Positions 22,114 through 31,513 are shown, counted from the first letter of the stretch. The stretch is DNA of 64,000 nucleotides from Kitasatospora sp. MMS16-BH015 (GCF_002943525.1 NZ_CP025394.1:1860001-1924000); one strand, 5' to 3'. Notes: generated by a model not told the origin, from the letters alone. Numbers and translations: made by a program.

Positions 22114-24120
22114 TTGTCGTACTCAGTCACCCGCGAAGACCTCCGCATCCCGCTCGAAGACGGTGTCGAGCTGTACGCCCGCGTCTGGCGGCCCGTCACC
22201 GACGAGCCGGTACCGGCCCTGCTGGAGTACCTGCCGTACCGGCTGACCGACTGGACGGCCCCGCGCGACGCCGAGCGCCACCCGTGGTACGCGGCGCACG
22301 GCTACGCCTCCGTCCGGGTGGACATCCGGGGGCACGGGAACTCGGGCGGGCTGCCCGGTGACGAGTACTCCGCCCAGGAGCTGGCCGACGGCGTGTCGGT
22401 GGTCGAGTGGCTGGCCGCGCGGCCCTGGTGCGACGGCAAGGTGGGGATGTTCGGCATCTCCTGGGGCGGCTTCAACAGCCTGCAGATCGCCGCGCTCGCC
22501 CCCGAGCCGCTCAAGGCCGTGGTCACCGTCTGCTCCACCGACGACCGCTACGACAACGACGTGCACTACTTCGGCGGCTCGCTGCTCGCCGTCGACATGC
22601 ACGCCTGGTCGGCCACCATGCTGGCCTTCACCGCCCGCCCGCCGGACCCGCAGTACGTCGGCGACGACTGGCGCCGGATGTGGCTGGAGCGGCTCGCGGC
22701 CGTCGAGCCCTTCACCCACCCCTGGCTGGCCCACCAGACCCGCGACGCGTACTGGCGCCACGGCAGCGTCTGCGAGGACTACGGCGCGATCAAGGCGGCC
22801 GTGCTGGCCGTCGGCGGCTGGGCCGACCCGTACCGGGACACCGTGCTGCGGCTGGTCGAGCACCTCTCCTCGCCCGTGCGCGGCATCATCGGGCCCTGGT
22901 CGCACCAGTACCCCGACCGCGGCCTGCCGCCCGGCCCGGCGATCGGCTTCCTGCAGGAGACGCTCCGCTGGTGGGACCACTGGCTCAAGGGCGTGGACAC
23001 CGGGGTGATGCGCGAGCCCGCGCTGCGCAGCTGGATGAACGAGTCGGTGCCGCCCGCCACCGTCTACGCCAACCGGCCCGGCCGCTGGACCGGCGAGGAG
23101 AGCTGGCCCTCGCCGGACGTGCGGCCGGTCCGCTACGGCCTGGACGACGCGCTGCGCACGGCCGGCACCGCCGACCGCTTCGTCCCGGTCCGCTCGCCCC
23201 AGCACACCGGCATCGACGCCGGGCGGTTCTTCCCGTTCGGCAACGCGGCCGACCTGCCGCCGGACCAGCGCGAGGAGGACGGCCGCTCGGTCTGCTTCGA
23301 CTCCGCCCCGCTGCCCGAGCGACTGGAGATCCTCGGGCGGGCCGGGGTGCGGTTGCGGGTGCGGTGCGACGCCCGGCGCGGCCAGATCGCCGCCCGGCTC
23401 TGCGACGTCGCCCCGGACGGCTCCTCCACCCTGGTCACCCGGGGCGTGCTCAACCTCGCCGCCCGCCGCGGCCGGGACCAGGCGGTGGACTGGGAGCCCG
23501 GCGCCGTCGAGGAGGTGGAGTTCGAGCTGGTCGGCATCGCCCACGCCTTCCCGCCCGGCCACCGGCTGCGGCTGGCCCTCTCCTCCGCCTACTGGCCCTG
23601 GGTCTGGCCCCAGCCGGGCACCAGCGGCTTCGAACTCGACCCTGGCCACAGCGAGTTGAGCCTCCCGGTCCGCCACCTGGCGGCCGACGCGGGCAGCCCG
23701 CCGATCACCTTCGAGGCCCCCGAACACGCCCCCACCCTGGACGTGCGCACCACCGAGCCGCTCACCGCCCGCCCCGAGCGCCTGGTCCACCACGACGTGG
23801 CCACCGGCACCTGGCGCCTGGAGGTCGACCCCAACTACGGCGGCTCCCGCACCTACCCCGACGGCCTGGTCTTCGACGAACGGGCCCTGGAGTGCTACGA
23901 GATCACCTCCGACGACCCCCTCACCGCCCACACCCGCTCCGACTGGACCATCCGCCTCCAACGCCCCGACCTCGGCTGGGACACCACCGTCACCACCCGC
24001 TCCGAACTCACCGCCACCGCCACCCACTTCACCACCCGCAACCACCTCACCGCCCACGACACCGGCTCGGTGATCTTCGAACGCACCTGGGAGCGCCGCA
24101 TCCCCCGCACCGCCTCCTGA
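22114..24120 (+). CDS. CocE/NonD-family X-Pro dipeptidyl-peptidase-like hydrolase
   Basis: A 668-residue S15-family serine hydrolase. The N-terminal alpha/beta domain has EDGVELYARVWRP, RVDIRGHGNSGG, and the nucleophile elbow MFGISWGGFNS (Ser near residue 116); a later His in IGPWSHQYP matches the family's catalytic His. The C-terminal jelly-roll (X-Pro dipeptidyl-peptidase C-terminal domain) spans about residues 330-560 (RLEILGRAGVRLRV, HAFPPGHRLRLALSSAYWPWVWP). The extra 100 C-terminal residues (VDPNYGGSRTYPDGLVF, DWTIRLQRPDLGWDT) are also seen in some actinobacterial members. Without a signal peptide it is cytoplasmic. The TTG start follows GGGAG. Linked to the POT transporter, a peptidase role is more likely than cocaine-esterase-like activity. 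Confidence 0.88.
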   Translation: MSYSVTREDLRIPLEDGVELYARVWRPVTDEPVPALLEYLPYRLTDWTAPRDAERHPWYAAHGYASVRVDIRGHGNSGGLPGDEYSAQELADGVSVVEWLAARPWCDGKVGMFGISWGGFNSLQIAALAPEPLKAVVTVCSTDDRYDNDVHYFGGSLLAVDMHAWSATMLAFTARPPDPQYVGDDWRRMWLERLAAVEPFTHPWLAHQTRDAYWRHGSVCEDYGAIKAAVLAVGGWADPYRDTVLRLVEHLSSPVRGIIGPWSHQYPDRGLPPGPAIGFLQETLRWWDHWLKGVDTGVMREPALRSWMNESVPPATVYANRPGRWTGEESWPSPDVRPVRYGLDDALRTAGTADRFVPVRSPQHTGIDAGRFFPFGNAADLPPDQREEDGRSVCFDSAPLPERLEILGRAGVRLRVRCDARRGQIAARLCDVAPDGSSTLVTRGVLNLAARRGRDQAVDWEPGAVEEVEFELVGIAHAFPPGHRLRLALSSAYWPWVWPQPGTSGFELDPGHSELSLPVRHLAADAGSPPITFEAPEHAPTLDVRTTEPLTARPERLVHHDVATGTWRLEVDPNYGGSRTYPDGLVFDERALECYEITSDDPLTAHTRSDWTIRLQRPDLGWDTTVTTRSELTATATHFTTRNHLTAHDTGSVIFERTWERRIPRTAS

Positions 24121-24124
24121 ACAG

Positions 24125-24239
24125 GCACCCCCACCCGCCAGGGGCGCGGGGATCTCCCGCGAGCACCCCCCACCCGCCAGGGGCGCGGGGATCTCCCGCG
24201 AGCACCCCCACCCGCCAGGGGCGCGGGGAACTGCGCGGG
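24125..24239. repeat. Three tandem ~38-bp copies of the dispersed GC-rich repeat
   Basis: Three units share CACCCGCCAGGGGCGCGGGG; the first two continue ATCTCCCGCGAG and the third AACTGCGCGG. They start five bases after the hydrolase stop codon and fill about half of the 253-base gap. The rest of the gap shows only a GGAGG ribosome site for the next gene. Confidence 0.85.
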
Positions 24240-24373
24240 CATCCCCTGGGGCGAGAGTCCCGCCCACCCCTTCACCCTCCCGCCCCGCGCCCGTGAACTC
24301 CCCCTCATCACGGATTCATCGGCGCGGGTAGGCGGTCGGACAGACCCGTCCCGCCAGCCGCCCGGAGGCCCCG

Positions 24374-25921
24374 ATGCCCACCGAAGACCCCGGCACAGCC
24401 CGCCCCGCCCGCCGCACCATCCTCACCGCCGCCACCACCGCCCTCACCCTCGCCGCCGTCGGTCAAGCGTCCGCCGACCCCGCCATCCCGCCCGACCGAA
24501 CGGTCACCCTCACCGGCCACCTCCCCACCGGCGCCCCCGACTTCGTCTACCTCCCCATCGAAGTCCCCCCGGGCGTCCGCGAGTTGACTGTCTCCTACCA
24601 CTACACCAAGCCCACCGTCCCGCCCGGGACACCGGGCAACTCCTGCGACATCGGCATCTTCGACGAACGCGGCACCACCCTCGGCGGCCGCGGCTTCCGC
24701 GGCTGGTCCGGCGGCTTCCGCACCGAGTTCAGCCTCTCCCGCTCCGCCGCCACCCCCGGCTACCTGCCCGGCCCGGTCAACCCCGGCACCTGGCACATCG
24801 CCCTCGGCCCGTACCAGGTCGCGCCGCAGGGCCTGGACTACCAGGTGCAGGTCACCTTCCGGTTCGGCGACCCGGGGCCGGTCTTCACCCCGCACTACCC
24901 GCCGGAGCGCGCCCGCGGCCGGGGCCGGGCCTGGTACCGGGGCGACTGCCACCTGCACACCGTGTACTCCGACGGCCGACGGCTGCCCGAGGAGGTGGCC
25001 GCCGGGGCCCGGGCGGCGGGCCTGGACTTCATCGTCTCCACCGACCACAACACCAGCTCCTCGCACGGCGTCTGGGGGCCGCTGGCCGGCCCCGACCTGC
25101 TGATCGTCACCGGCGAGGAGATCACCACCCGCAACGGCCACTGGCTGGCCCTCGGCCTCACCCCGGGCGAGTTCGTCGACTGGCGCTACCGCTCCCGCGA
25201 CGAGGCGTTCCCGCGCTTCGCCCGCCAGGTGCACCGCTCCGGCGGCCTGGTGGTGCCCGCGCATCCGTACTGCCCGTACGTGGCCTGCCAGTGGAAGTTC
25301 GGCTACGAGCAGGCCGACGCCGTCGAGGTCTGGAACGGCCCCTGGACCTACGACGACGAATCCGCCGTCGACACCTGGGACGGTCGGCTCGCGGTGGCCC
25401 TCCGCGAGGGCCGCCGCTGGCTGCCGGCGATGGGCAACAGCGATGCGCACAGCGCCCCGCAGGTGATCGGCTTCCCGCACAATGTGGTGCTGGCCGAGGA
25501 CCTGAGCCGGGCCGCCGTGCTCGACGGCCTGCGGGCCGGGCGCAGCTGGCTGGCCGAATCGTCCGCCGTCCAGCTGGAGTTCACCGTCACCGGCCACGGT
25601 CGCCAGGCCGGCATCGGCGAGACCCTGACCGCCCCCGCCGACACCCCGCTCGACGTCCGCCTGACGGTCTCCGGGGTGCCCTCCGGCACGGTCCGCTTCC
25701 TCACCGACGAGGGCCAGCTGCACCAGGAGGCCCTGCCCGCCACAGGCACCGGCACCGTGACCTGGCGTACCACCGCCTCGCTCGCCTCCTACGTCCGGGC
25801 GGAGGTCCGCCACCCCAAGCCCGACGGCACCCCCGGCCAGGGCAACTCGATCACCACCGACCTCCCCTGGGGCCCGATGGCCGCCCTGACCAACCCGATC
25901 GTGATCCGCACCGGCTCCTGA
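24374..25921 (+). CDS. Tat-exported CehA/McbA-family PHP metallohydrolase
   Basis: A 515-residue predicted phosphoesterase/metallohydrolase. A twin-arginine leader (PARRTILTAATTALTLAAVG, about residues 12-31) directs export. A beta-rich N-terminal domain (about 45-175) precedes the PHP domain: GDCHLHTVYSDGRRLPEEV, DFIVSTDHNTSSSHG, VVPAHPYCPY, and MGNSDAHS, which supply the metal-binding His and Asp residues. The family includes carbaryl hydrolase CehA, but most members have unknown substrates. A clear GGAGG precedes the ATG. It converges on the two-component operon. Confidence 0.88.
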   Translation: MPTEDPGTARPARRTILTAATTALTLAAVGQASADPAIPPDRTVTLTGHLPTGAPDFVYLPIEVPPGVRELTVSYHYTKPTVPPGTPGNSCDIGIFDERGTTLGGRGFRGWSGGFRTEFSLSRSAATPGYLPGPVNPGTWHIALGPYQVAPQGLDYQVQVTFRFGDPGPVFTPHYPPERARGRGRAWYRGDCHLHTVYSDGRRLPEEVAAGARAAGLDFIVSTDHNTSSSHGVWGPLAGPDLLIVTGEEITTRNGHWLALGLTPGEFVDWRYRSRDEAFPRFARQVHRSGGLVVPAHPYCPYVACQWKFGYEQADAVEVWNGPWTYDDESAVDTWDGRLAVALREGRRWLPAMGNSDAHSAPQVIGFPHNVVLAEDLSRAAVLDGLRAGRSWLAESSAVQLEFTVTGHGRQAGIGETLTAPADTPLDVRLTVSGVPSGTVRFLTDEGQLHQEALPATGTGTVTWRTTASLASYVRAEVRHPKPDGTPGQGNSITTDLPWGPMAALTNPIVIRTGS

Positions 25922-25961
25922 CCACCCGTCGGGTCCGGGCGGACCTGCCGGGACCCGCCCG

Positions 25962-26612
25962 CTACGGGCTGACCAGCCCGGTCTCGTACGCGAGGATCAC
26001 CAACTGCACCCGGTCCCGGGCGTCCAGCTTGGCCAGCAGGCGGGTCACATAGGTCTTCACCGTGGCCACGCTGATCACCAGCTCGGCGGCGAGCTCGGTG
26101 TTGGACCGCCCCCGTCCGACCAGGGTCAGAATCTCCCGCTCCCGCTCGGTCAGCCCCGCCAGCCGCTCCGCCCCGGCCTGCCGCTGCACCGGTCCGGGGC
26201 GGGCCGCGAACTCGGCGATCAGCCGCCGCGTCACCGCGGGCGCGATCAGCCCGTCGCCCGCGGCCACCACCCGGATCGCGGCCAGGATCTCGGCCAGCGC
26301 CATGTCCTTGACCAGGAACCCGGCCGCGCCGGCCCGCAGCGCGGCGTAGACGTACTCGTCCTCGTCGAAGGTGGTGAGCACCAGCACCGTGGTCTCCCCC
26401 GCGACCGCCCGGGTGGCCTCGATCCCATCCATCCCCGGCATCCGGATGTCCATCACCACCACGTCCGGCCGCAGCTCGGCCACCAACTGCACGGCCTGCG
26501 CCCCGTTGCCGGCCTCCCCCACCACCTCCACGTCGTCCGTCGCCGAGATCACCATCTCCAACGCGGCCCGCACCAGGGGCTGGTCGTCCGCCAACACCAC
26601 CCGCACCGTCAC
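25962..26612 (-). CDS. NarL/LuxR-family response regulator
   Basis: A 216-residue regulator. The receiver domain has acidic residues ADDQPLVR, the phosphoacceptor Asp in DVVVMDIRMPGMDG (near residue 54), Thr in VLTTFDED and Lys in GFLVKDM. The C-terminal LuxR helix-turn-helix is ERLAGLTEREREILTLVGRGRSNTELAAELVISVATVKTYVTRLLAKL. Its GTG overlaps the sensor kinase TGA by four bases (GTGA), and GGAGG is five bases before it, so the pair is co-translated. It probably regulates the divergent ABC exporter. Confidence 0.92.
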   Translation of the reverse strand: MTVRVVLADDQPLVRAALEMVISATDDVEVVGEAGNGAQAVQLVAELRPDVVVMDIRMPGMDGIEATRAVAGETTVLVLTTFDEDEYVYAALRAGAAGFLVKDMALAEILAAIRVVAAGDGLIAPAVTRRLIAEFAARPGPVQRQAGAERLAGLTEREREILTLVGRGRSNTELAAELVISVATVKTYVTRLLAKLDARDRVQLVILAYETGLVSP

Positions 26613-27805
26613 CGTGCCTCCTCCCCCACCGGCAGTCGAGCCGCCACCCGGAACCCGCCACCGGCCTGCGGGCCGGCCTCGAACTCCCCACCCAGCAGAG
26701 CCACTCGCTCCCGCACCCCGATCAATCCGTACCCTCCGCCGCCCGGCCCACCGGTGCCCTGCCCCCGGTCCGTGACCTCCACCTCCACCACCCCGGCCGG
26801 GAGCAGCTCGACCCGCACCCGGCAACTCCCCACCCCGGCATGCCGCACCACGTTCGCCACCCCCTCCTGCGCGATCCGGTACACCGCTTGCGAGGTCTCC
26901 ACCGGCAGACCGCCGAGCTCCCCCACCCGCCGCAGCTCGACCGCCACCCCCGCCTGCGAGGTCACCGCCGCCAGCTCCGCCAACTCCCCTATCCCCGGCC
27001 CGGGTTCCCGCACGGCCCCGACCAGCCGCCGCATCCCCGCCAGTGTCTGGCGCCCGGCGGTCTCGATCACGCCCAGCGCCTCCTTGGCCCGCTCCGGCCG
27101 GGAGTCGATCACCAGCCGCGCCGCGCCCGCCTGGAGCGCGATGACGCCCATGCTGTGCGCGACGGTGTCGTGCATCTCCCGGGCGATCCGCAGCCGTTCG
27201 GCCGTCACCGCCTGCTCCGCGCGCCGGGCGCCCAAGGCCTCGCCGTACTCCCGCGCCTGCCGCACCGACCGCCCCACCAGCCAGGCGATCACCGCCGCCA
27301 GCACGCCCTCGTCGGAGGCCCCGAGGTGCGGCAGACCGCTGGTCACGTGGTAGCGCCCGAGCGTGAAGACGGTGCCCGCCGGCGGCCGCCCGTCGTACGT
27401 GGAGGTGGTCACCCCGACCGTGTTGTCCGCCGTCATGCCCAGGTGCAGCACCAGGACCACCAGCACCAGCCCGAAGGCGGCCCGCGAACGCCGCGCCGGC
27501 TGCCGCGCCGTCACCACCGCCAGCGCCGCGTACACCGCCGCCAGCGAGAGCAGCGAGAGCTGCCCCCCCGCACTGGTCGCATCGGTCACCGCCACGGTCG
27601 CCAGCAGCAGCAGCCCCACGCCGAGCACCGGCCGCCGCCCGAGCAGCGCCGCACCCCCGAAGGCCACCGCCGAGGCGACCAGCAGGAACCCGGCCGACTG
27701 CGGCGCAGCCGGCAGCACCAGAGCGCACCAGGCCGCCGCCACCCACCCCGCGGGTGGCACGCGTCGGAGCAGTGGCAGGCCCAGGGCCGTGGTGGGAGTG
27801 GACAT
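26609..27805 (-). CDS. DesK/NarX-type sensor histidine kinase
   Basis: A 398-residue membrane kinase. Four to six membrane helices fill residues 15 to about 165. The HisKA_3 dimerisation helix holds the phosphorylated His in RLRIAREMHDTVAHSMGVIALQAG, and the HATPase domain has QEGVANVVRHAG (N-box), DRGQGTGGPGGGGYGLIGVRERV (G-boxes). The input domain is almost purely membranous, typical of sensors of membrane or exported compounds. It is transcribed with the response regulator and divergent from an ABC transporter, an arrangement typical of export regulation. Confidence 0.92.
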   Translation of the reverse strand: MSTPTTALGLPLLRRVPPAGWVAAAWCALVLPAAPQSAGFLLVASAVAFGGAALLGRRPVLGVGLLLLATVAVTDATSAGGQLSLLSLAAVYAALAVVTARQPARRSRAAFGLVLVVLVLHLGMTADNTVGVTTSTYDGRPPAGTVFTLGRYHVTSGLPHLGASDEGVLAAVIAWLVGRSVRQAREYGEALGARRAEQAVTAERLRIAREMHDTVAHSMGVIALQAGAARLVIDSRPERAKEALGVIETAGRQTLAGMRRLVGAVREPGPGIGELAELAAVTSQAGVAVELRRVGELGGLPVETSQAVYRIAQEGVANVVRHAGVGSCRVRVELLPAGVVEVEVTDRGQGTGGPGGGGYGLIGVRERVALLGGEFEAGPQAGGGFRVAARLPVGEEAR

Positions 27806-27855
27806 GCGGTGATCGTAACGAGCCGCCCCACCGCCGGGCATCGGACCCAGGTTGT

Positions 27856-27869
27856 ACGACCCTGGTCGT
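27856..27869. promoter_or_regulatory. Inverted repeat between two-component genes and ABC exporter
   Basis: ACGAC and GTCGT flank CCTG in the 124-base divergent gap. LuxR-type response regulators often bind such short dyads, so this could be the adjacent regulator's site. Evidence is limited to symmetry and position. Confidence 0.3.
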
Positions 27870-27929
27870 GACGCACTGTCAACCCCGGCCGGATGCCCGG
27901 AGCCCCGCCGGCCGGGCACCGTGGTGGCC

Positions 27930-28634
27930 ATGATCGAAGTCACCGAGCTGACCAAGCGCTACGGCCGCACCACCGCCGTCGACCAGCTGAGCTTCACCGT
28001 CCACCCCGGCAGGGTGACCGGCTTCCTGGGGCCGAACGGCGCGGGCAAGTCCACCACCCTGCGGCTGATCCTGGGGTTGGACGCCCCGACCGCCGGCCGC
28101 GCGACCATCGACGGCCTGCCGTTCCGCCACCGCCCGCGCGGCCTGCGCCAGGTCGGCGCGCTGCTCGACGCGAACGAGGTGCACGGCGGCCGCAGCGGCC
28201 GGGCCCACCTGCTCGCGCTGGCCCGCAGCAACGGCATCCCCGCCGCCCGGGTGGACGCGCTGCTCACCGAGGTGGGCCTGACCGGCGCCGCCCAGCGGCG
28301 GATCGCCGGGTACTCGCTGGGCATGAAGCAGCGGCTCGGCATCGCGGGCGCCCTGCTGGGCGACCCGCCGGTGCTGCTCTTCGACGAGCCGCTCAACGGG
28401 CTGGACCCGGAGGGCGTGCGCTGGGTCCGCGAACTGCTGCGCCGCCTGGCCGCCGAGGGCCGCACCGTGCTGCTCTCCAGCCACCTGATGTCCGAACTGG
28501 AGCAGACGGCGCATGAGTTGGTGGTCATCGGCCGGGGCCGCCTGCTGGCCACCGGCACGCTGGCCGAGCTCACCGCCCGGACCGGCTCCCTGGAGCAGAC
28601 CTTCCTCGACCTCACCACCGGAGCACCCTCGTGA
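27930..28634 (+). CDS. ABC transporter ATP-binding protein (exporter type)
   Basis: A 234-residue ATPase: Walker A GPNGAGKST (about residue 38), Q-loop in LRQVGALLDANEV, signature YSLGMKQRLGIAGALLG, Walker B VLLFDEPLNGLDPEG and the switch His in VLLSSHLMSE. It matches the DRA/BcrA-type drug or lantibiotic export ATPases. The ATG at 27930 starts the conserved MIEVTELTKRYG; a few in-frame GTGs lie just upstream. Its TGA overlaps the permease GTG. Confidence 0.92.
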   Translation: MIEVTELTKRYGRTTAVDQLSFTVHPGRVTGFLGPNGAGKSTTLRLILGLDAPTAGRATIDGLPFRHRPRGLRQVGALLDANEVHGGRSGRAHLLALARSNGIPAARVDALLTEVGLTGAAQRRIAGYSLGMKQRLGIAGALLGDPPVLLFDEPLNGLDPEGVRWVRELLRRLAAEGRTVLLSSHLMSELEQTAHELVVIGRGRLLATGTLAELTARTGSLEQTFLDLTTGAPS

Positions 28635-29458
28635 ACACCGCGCCCCTGCACCCCACCCCCCTGCACACAGCCTCCCGTTTCCACCACCTGCTCGCCGCCG
28701 AGTGGACCAAGTTCTGGTCCGTGCGCTCGGTCTCCCTGGTGCTCGGCCTGACCACCCTGGGCGTGCTCGCGGCCAACCTGCGGTCGGCGCAGTACATGGC
28801 CGACAACTCCCGGGTCGGCGACGCCTTCAACCCGCAGGCCGCCTTCGACACCGCCTTCACCCTGCTCGGCTCCGACCTGCTGCTCCTGGTCACGGCCGGG
28901 GTCGGCGCGATGGTCTCGGTCAGCGAGTACGCGACCGGGCTGGTGCGCACCACCTTCGTCGCGGTGCCGCGCCGCCGGGCGGTGCTCACGGCCAAGGCGG
29001 TCGTGCTCGCGGCGGTGATGACCGGCTACGGCCTGCTGCTGGCCGGCCTCTCGTTCTGGCTGACCCAGGCGCTGCTCGCCGGGAAGCACCTCGGGCTCTC
29101 GGTCGCCGCCCCGGGCGCGCCGCGTTTCCTCGCGGCCACCGCGCTGTACGCACCGGTCTGCGCCCTGGTCGGCTTCTGCCTCGGTGTCCTGCTGCGGCAC
29201 GGCGCGGCCACCGTGGTGGCGGGGGTGCTGGTGCTCTTCGTACTGCCCTCGCTCTTCACCGACACCCACGCCTGGACGGCCGCCGTCGGCCACGCCATGC
29301 CGCTCAACGCCTGGCGCTTCCTCACCCGGATCGACCTCGGCGACCAGCTGCCGCTGCACCACCCGCCCACCGTCCCCGGCGCCTGGGCCGCCTACGCCGG
29401 CTGGGCCCTCGCCGCGACCGGCCTGTCCGTCCTGGTCGCCGACCGCCGCGACGCCTGA
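28631..29458 (+). CDS. ABC-2-type exporter permease
   Basis: A 275-residue membrane protein with about six helices (LVLGLTTLGVLAANL, LLLLVTAGVGAMVSV, VLAAVMTGYGLLLAGLSF, ALYAPVCALVGFCLGVLL, TVVAGVLVLFVLPSLF, AAYAGWALAATGLSVLV). The N-terminal FHHLLAAEWTKFWSVRS segment is typical of actinobacterial ABC-2 permeases partnered with BcrA-like ATPases. It is translationally coupled to the ATPase through GTGA. Substrate unknown. Confidence 0.88.
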   Translation: MNTAPLHPTPLHTASRFHHLLAAEWTKFWSVRSVSLVLGLTTLGVLAANLRSAQYMADNSRVGDAFNPQAAFDTAFTLLGSDLLLLVTAGVGAMVSVSEYATGLVRTTFVAVPRRRAVLTAKAVVLAAVMTGYGLLLAGLSFWLTQALLAGKHLGLSVAAPGAPRFLAATALYAPVCALVGFCLGVLLRHGAATVVAGVLVLFVLPSLFTDTHAWTAAVGHAMPLNAWRFLTRIDLGDQLPLHHPPTVPGAWAAYAGWALAATGLSVLVADRRDA

Positions 29459-29541
29459 GCCGAACGCCCCCGGCCGGGCCGGTACGGCGAACGTACCGCT
29501 AGGGTCATGATCTGCAAGATCGAACCAGCTCGGAGGGGGCG

Positions 29542-30270
29542 GTGGCGATGGACGTTCTGCTGTTCAACGTGACCACGGCGGCACTGATGGTGGTCATGTT
29601 CAAGGGGGGCCTGGCCCTGATCGGCGAGGGGACGGTGCGCCGGCGCGGCCTCCCCTGGGCGGCGGTGGCGCTGACCGGCCTCGGGGTCGGCGGGGTGGTG
29701 CTCCAGCTCTGCTGGTCCGGCGCGATGGGGGCGCTCGACTCCGACCCCGCCAAGCACGGCTGGTGGCGGGTGCTCACCTCGGTGTTCATGCAGAACGGCG
29801 GCATCGGCGGCACGGTCTGGAACCTGGCCACCCTCGCCGTGATGGCGGCCTTCGCGCAGTGGTTCTGGGGCGGCCCGCTGATGCTCGGGCTCTTCCTCAC
29901 CGGCATCCTGCTGCCCGAGCGGATCGACGCGCTGTTCGGCCAGACCTCGCACAGCACCGACCCGCGCAACTTCGCCGGCAGCTCCGGCGCCACCTACTTC
30001 CTCGGCGCCACCCTGGCCGCCGCCCTGCTGCTCCACGGCGACCAGGCGGGCAAGGGCGGCCCGCAGCCGAAGCTGCTCGCGCTCGGCGTCCCGGTGCTCG
30101 GCCTGGCGCTCTGGTTCGCCCAGTCCAACGGGCACGGCCTGGTCTCCGCGTACGGCTTCGCCGTCGGCGCCCTCGCCTGGCTGCTCTTCCGCCGCCACCT
30201 GCGGCCCGCCCCCGCCACCGACCGCACCACCACCGGCGCCGCCGAGGCCGCCACCGCCGAATCCGCCTGA
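29542..30270 (+). CDS. Divergent rhomboid-family intramembrane protein
   Basis: A 242-residue multi-pass membrane protein that looks like a divergent rhomboid. WWRVLTSVFMQNGGIGGTVWNLATL (about 74-98) parallels the rhomboid W-R-x-x-T-x-x-F segment. GSSGATYFLGATLAAALLL (146 on) matches the catalytic G-x-S-G helix, with Ser148 as the nucleophile. GHGLVSAYGFAVGALAWLLF (197 on) matches the catalytic-His helix H-x-x-x-x-x-G-x-x-x-G, with His198. If correct, it cleaves membrane proteins within the bilayer. The GTG at 29542 follows GGAGGG; ATG 29548 is an alternative. Confidence 0.6.
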   Translation: MAMDVLLFNVTTAALMVVMFKGGLALIGEGTVRRRGLPWAAVALTGLGVGGVVLQLCWSGAMGALDSDPAKHGWWRVLTSVFMQNGGIGGTVWNLATLAVMAAFAQWFWGGPLMLGLFLTGILLPERIDALFGQTSHSTDPRNFAGSSGATYFLGATLAAALLLHGDQAGKGGPQPKLLALGVPVLGLALWFAQSNGHGLVSAYGFAVGALAWLLFRRHLRPAPATDRTTTGAAEAATAESA

Positions 30271-30318
30271 GCGCCTGCCGGTCGGCCCGCCCGCACGGAG
30301 GCCCGTTACCATCGGCCA

Positions 30319-31437
30319 ATGCCCAGCCTGACCGGAGTCCCGCTTCAGATCATCGCCGCCCTCGTCGCGGTCGCCGTCTTCGCCGCCACCATGTGGCTCT
30401 GGCCCCGGCTCGCCGGCAAGGGGTGGCGCAGCTGGCTCGGCCGGTTCGGGGCCTTCCTGGCCGCGCAGGTGGCGGTGCTGGTGGCGATGGGCCTGGTGGC
30501 GAACTCGTACTTCGGCTTCTACACCACCTGGAGCGACCTGCTGGGCACCGACGGCGCCCCGGGCCAGGTGGTGGACCACCAGCCCGGCAAGGCCGTCTCG
30601 CTCACCGGCGAGCAGAAGATGTACTCCGCGCAGGGCTCGGCCAAGGACCGCTCCGGGGTGATCCAGAACGTCACCATCAAAGGAGCCGGCTCGGGCCTGA
30701 GCAGCCAGGCGTACGTCTACCTGCCGCCGCAGTACTTCCAGCCGGGCTACGCGGCGCGGAAGTTCCCGATGGCCCTGGTGCTGGCCGGCTACCCGGGCTC
30801 GGCCGAGAAGCTCATCTCGCTGATGTCGTACCCGACCTCCACGCTCCAGGCGATCCAGGCCGGCCAGCTGCCGCCCACCGTGCTGGTGATGATGCGCACC
30901 ACCCCGGCCGGCGGCAGCCGCGACACCGAGTGCATGGACATCCCGAACGGCCCCAAGGTGGAGACCTACTTCACCGAGGACCTGCCCAAGGCGATGTCGG
31001 CCACCTACCGGATCACCGACCTGCCGCAGGCCCGCGCGGTGATCGGCAACTCCACCGGCGGCTACTGCGCGCTGAAGTTCGCGCTGCGCAAGCCGGACGC
31101 CTACCGCGCGGCCGTCTCGCTCTCCGGCTACTACACGGCCCCGATCGACCCGACCACGGGCGACCTCTTCGAGGGCAGCGCCGAGCTCAAGCGCGAGAAC
31201 GACCTGCTCTGGCGGCTGCACACCCAGCCCGCCGCCCCGGTCTCGCTGCTGCTGGCCACCAGCCCCAACGAGGACAACTACGAGGGCACCCAGAAGATGG
31301 TGGGCGCCTTCAAGGCCCCGACCCAGCTCTCCACCATCACCCTGGACAGCGGCGGGCACAACTTCCACACCTGGACGCGCGAAATCCCCCCGGCCCTCAC
31401 CTGGCTCGGCAAGCGGCTGACGCCCCCGCAGGCCTGA
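30319..31437 (+). CDS. Membrane-anchored esterase-family (antigen 85/esterase D-like) hydrolase
   Basis: A 372-residue alpha/beta hydrolase. Two N-terminal membrane helices (about 8-28 and 44-66) anchor it; the catalytic domain begins near residue 110. AYVYLPPQYFQPGY and FPMALVLAGYPGSAEK form the first strands, the nucleophile elbow is VIGNSTGGYCAL (Ser near 239), and the catalytic His is probably in DSGGHNFHTW. This layout fits actinobacterial membrane-tethered esterases related to mycolyl transferase/antigen 85 proteins. The true substrate is unknown. Confidence 0.85.
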   Translation: MPSLTGVPLQIIAALVAVAVFAATMWLWPRLAGKGWRSWLGRFGAFLAAQVAVLVAMGLVANSYFGFYTTWSDLLGTDGAPGQVVDHQPGKAVSLTGEQKMYSAQGSAKDRSGVIQNVTIKGAGSGLSSQAYVYLPPQYFQPGYAARKFPMALVLAGYPGSAEKLISLMSYPTSTLQAIQAGQLPPTVLVMMRTTPAGGSRDTECMDIPNGPKVETYFTEDLPKAMSATYRITDLPQARAVIGNSTGGYCALKFALRKPDAYRAAVSLSGYYTAPIDPTTGDLFEGSAELKRENDLLWRLHTQPAAPVSLLLATSPNEDNYEGTQKMVGAFKAPTQLSTITLDSGGHNFHTWTREIPPALTWLGKRLTPPQA

Positions 31438-31513
31438 CCCGAATCACTACTCGCCAGTAGACCCGCCGGTAATATTTCGGCGATTTCCCCCGCACACGGC
31501 CCCGGCATTGCCG

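Noticed and set aside
24125-24239. CRISPR array
   Set aside because: The three copies are contiguous without unique spacers and match a repeat found singly elsewhere; no cas genes are present.
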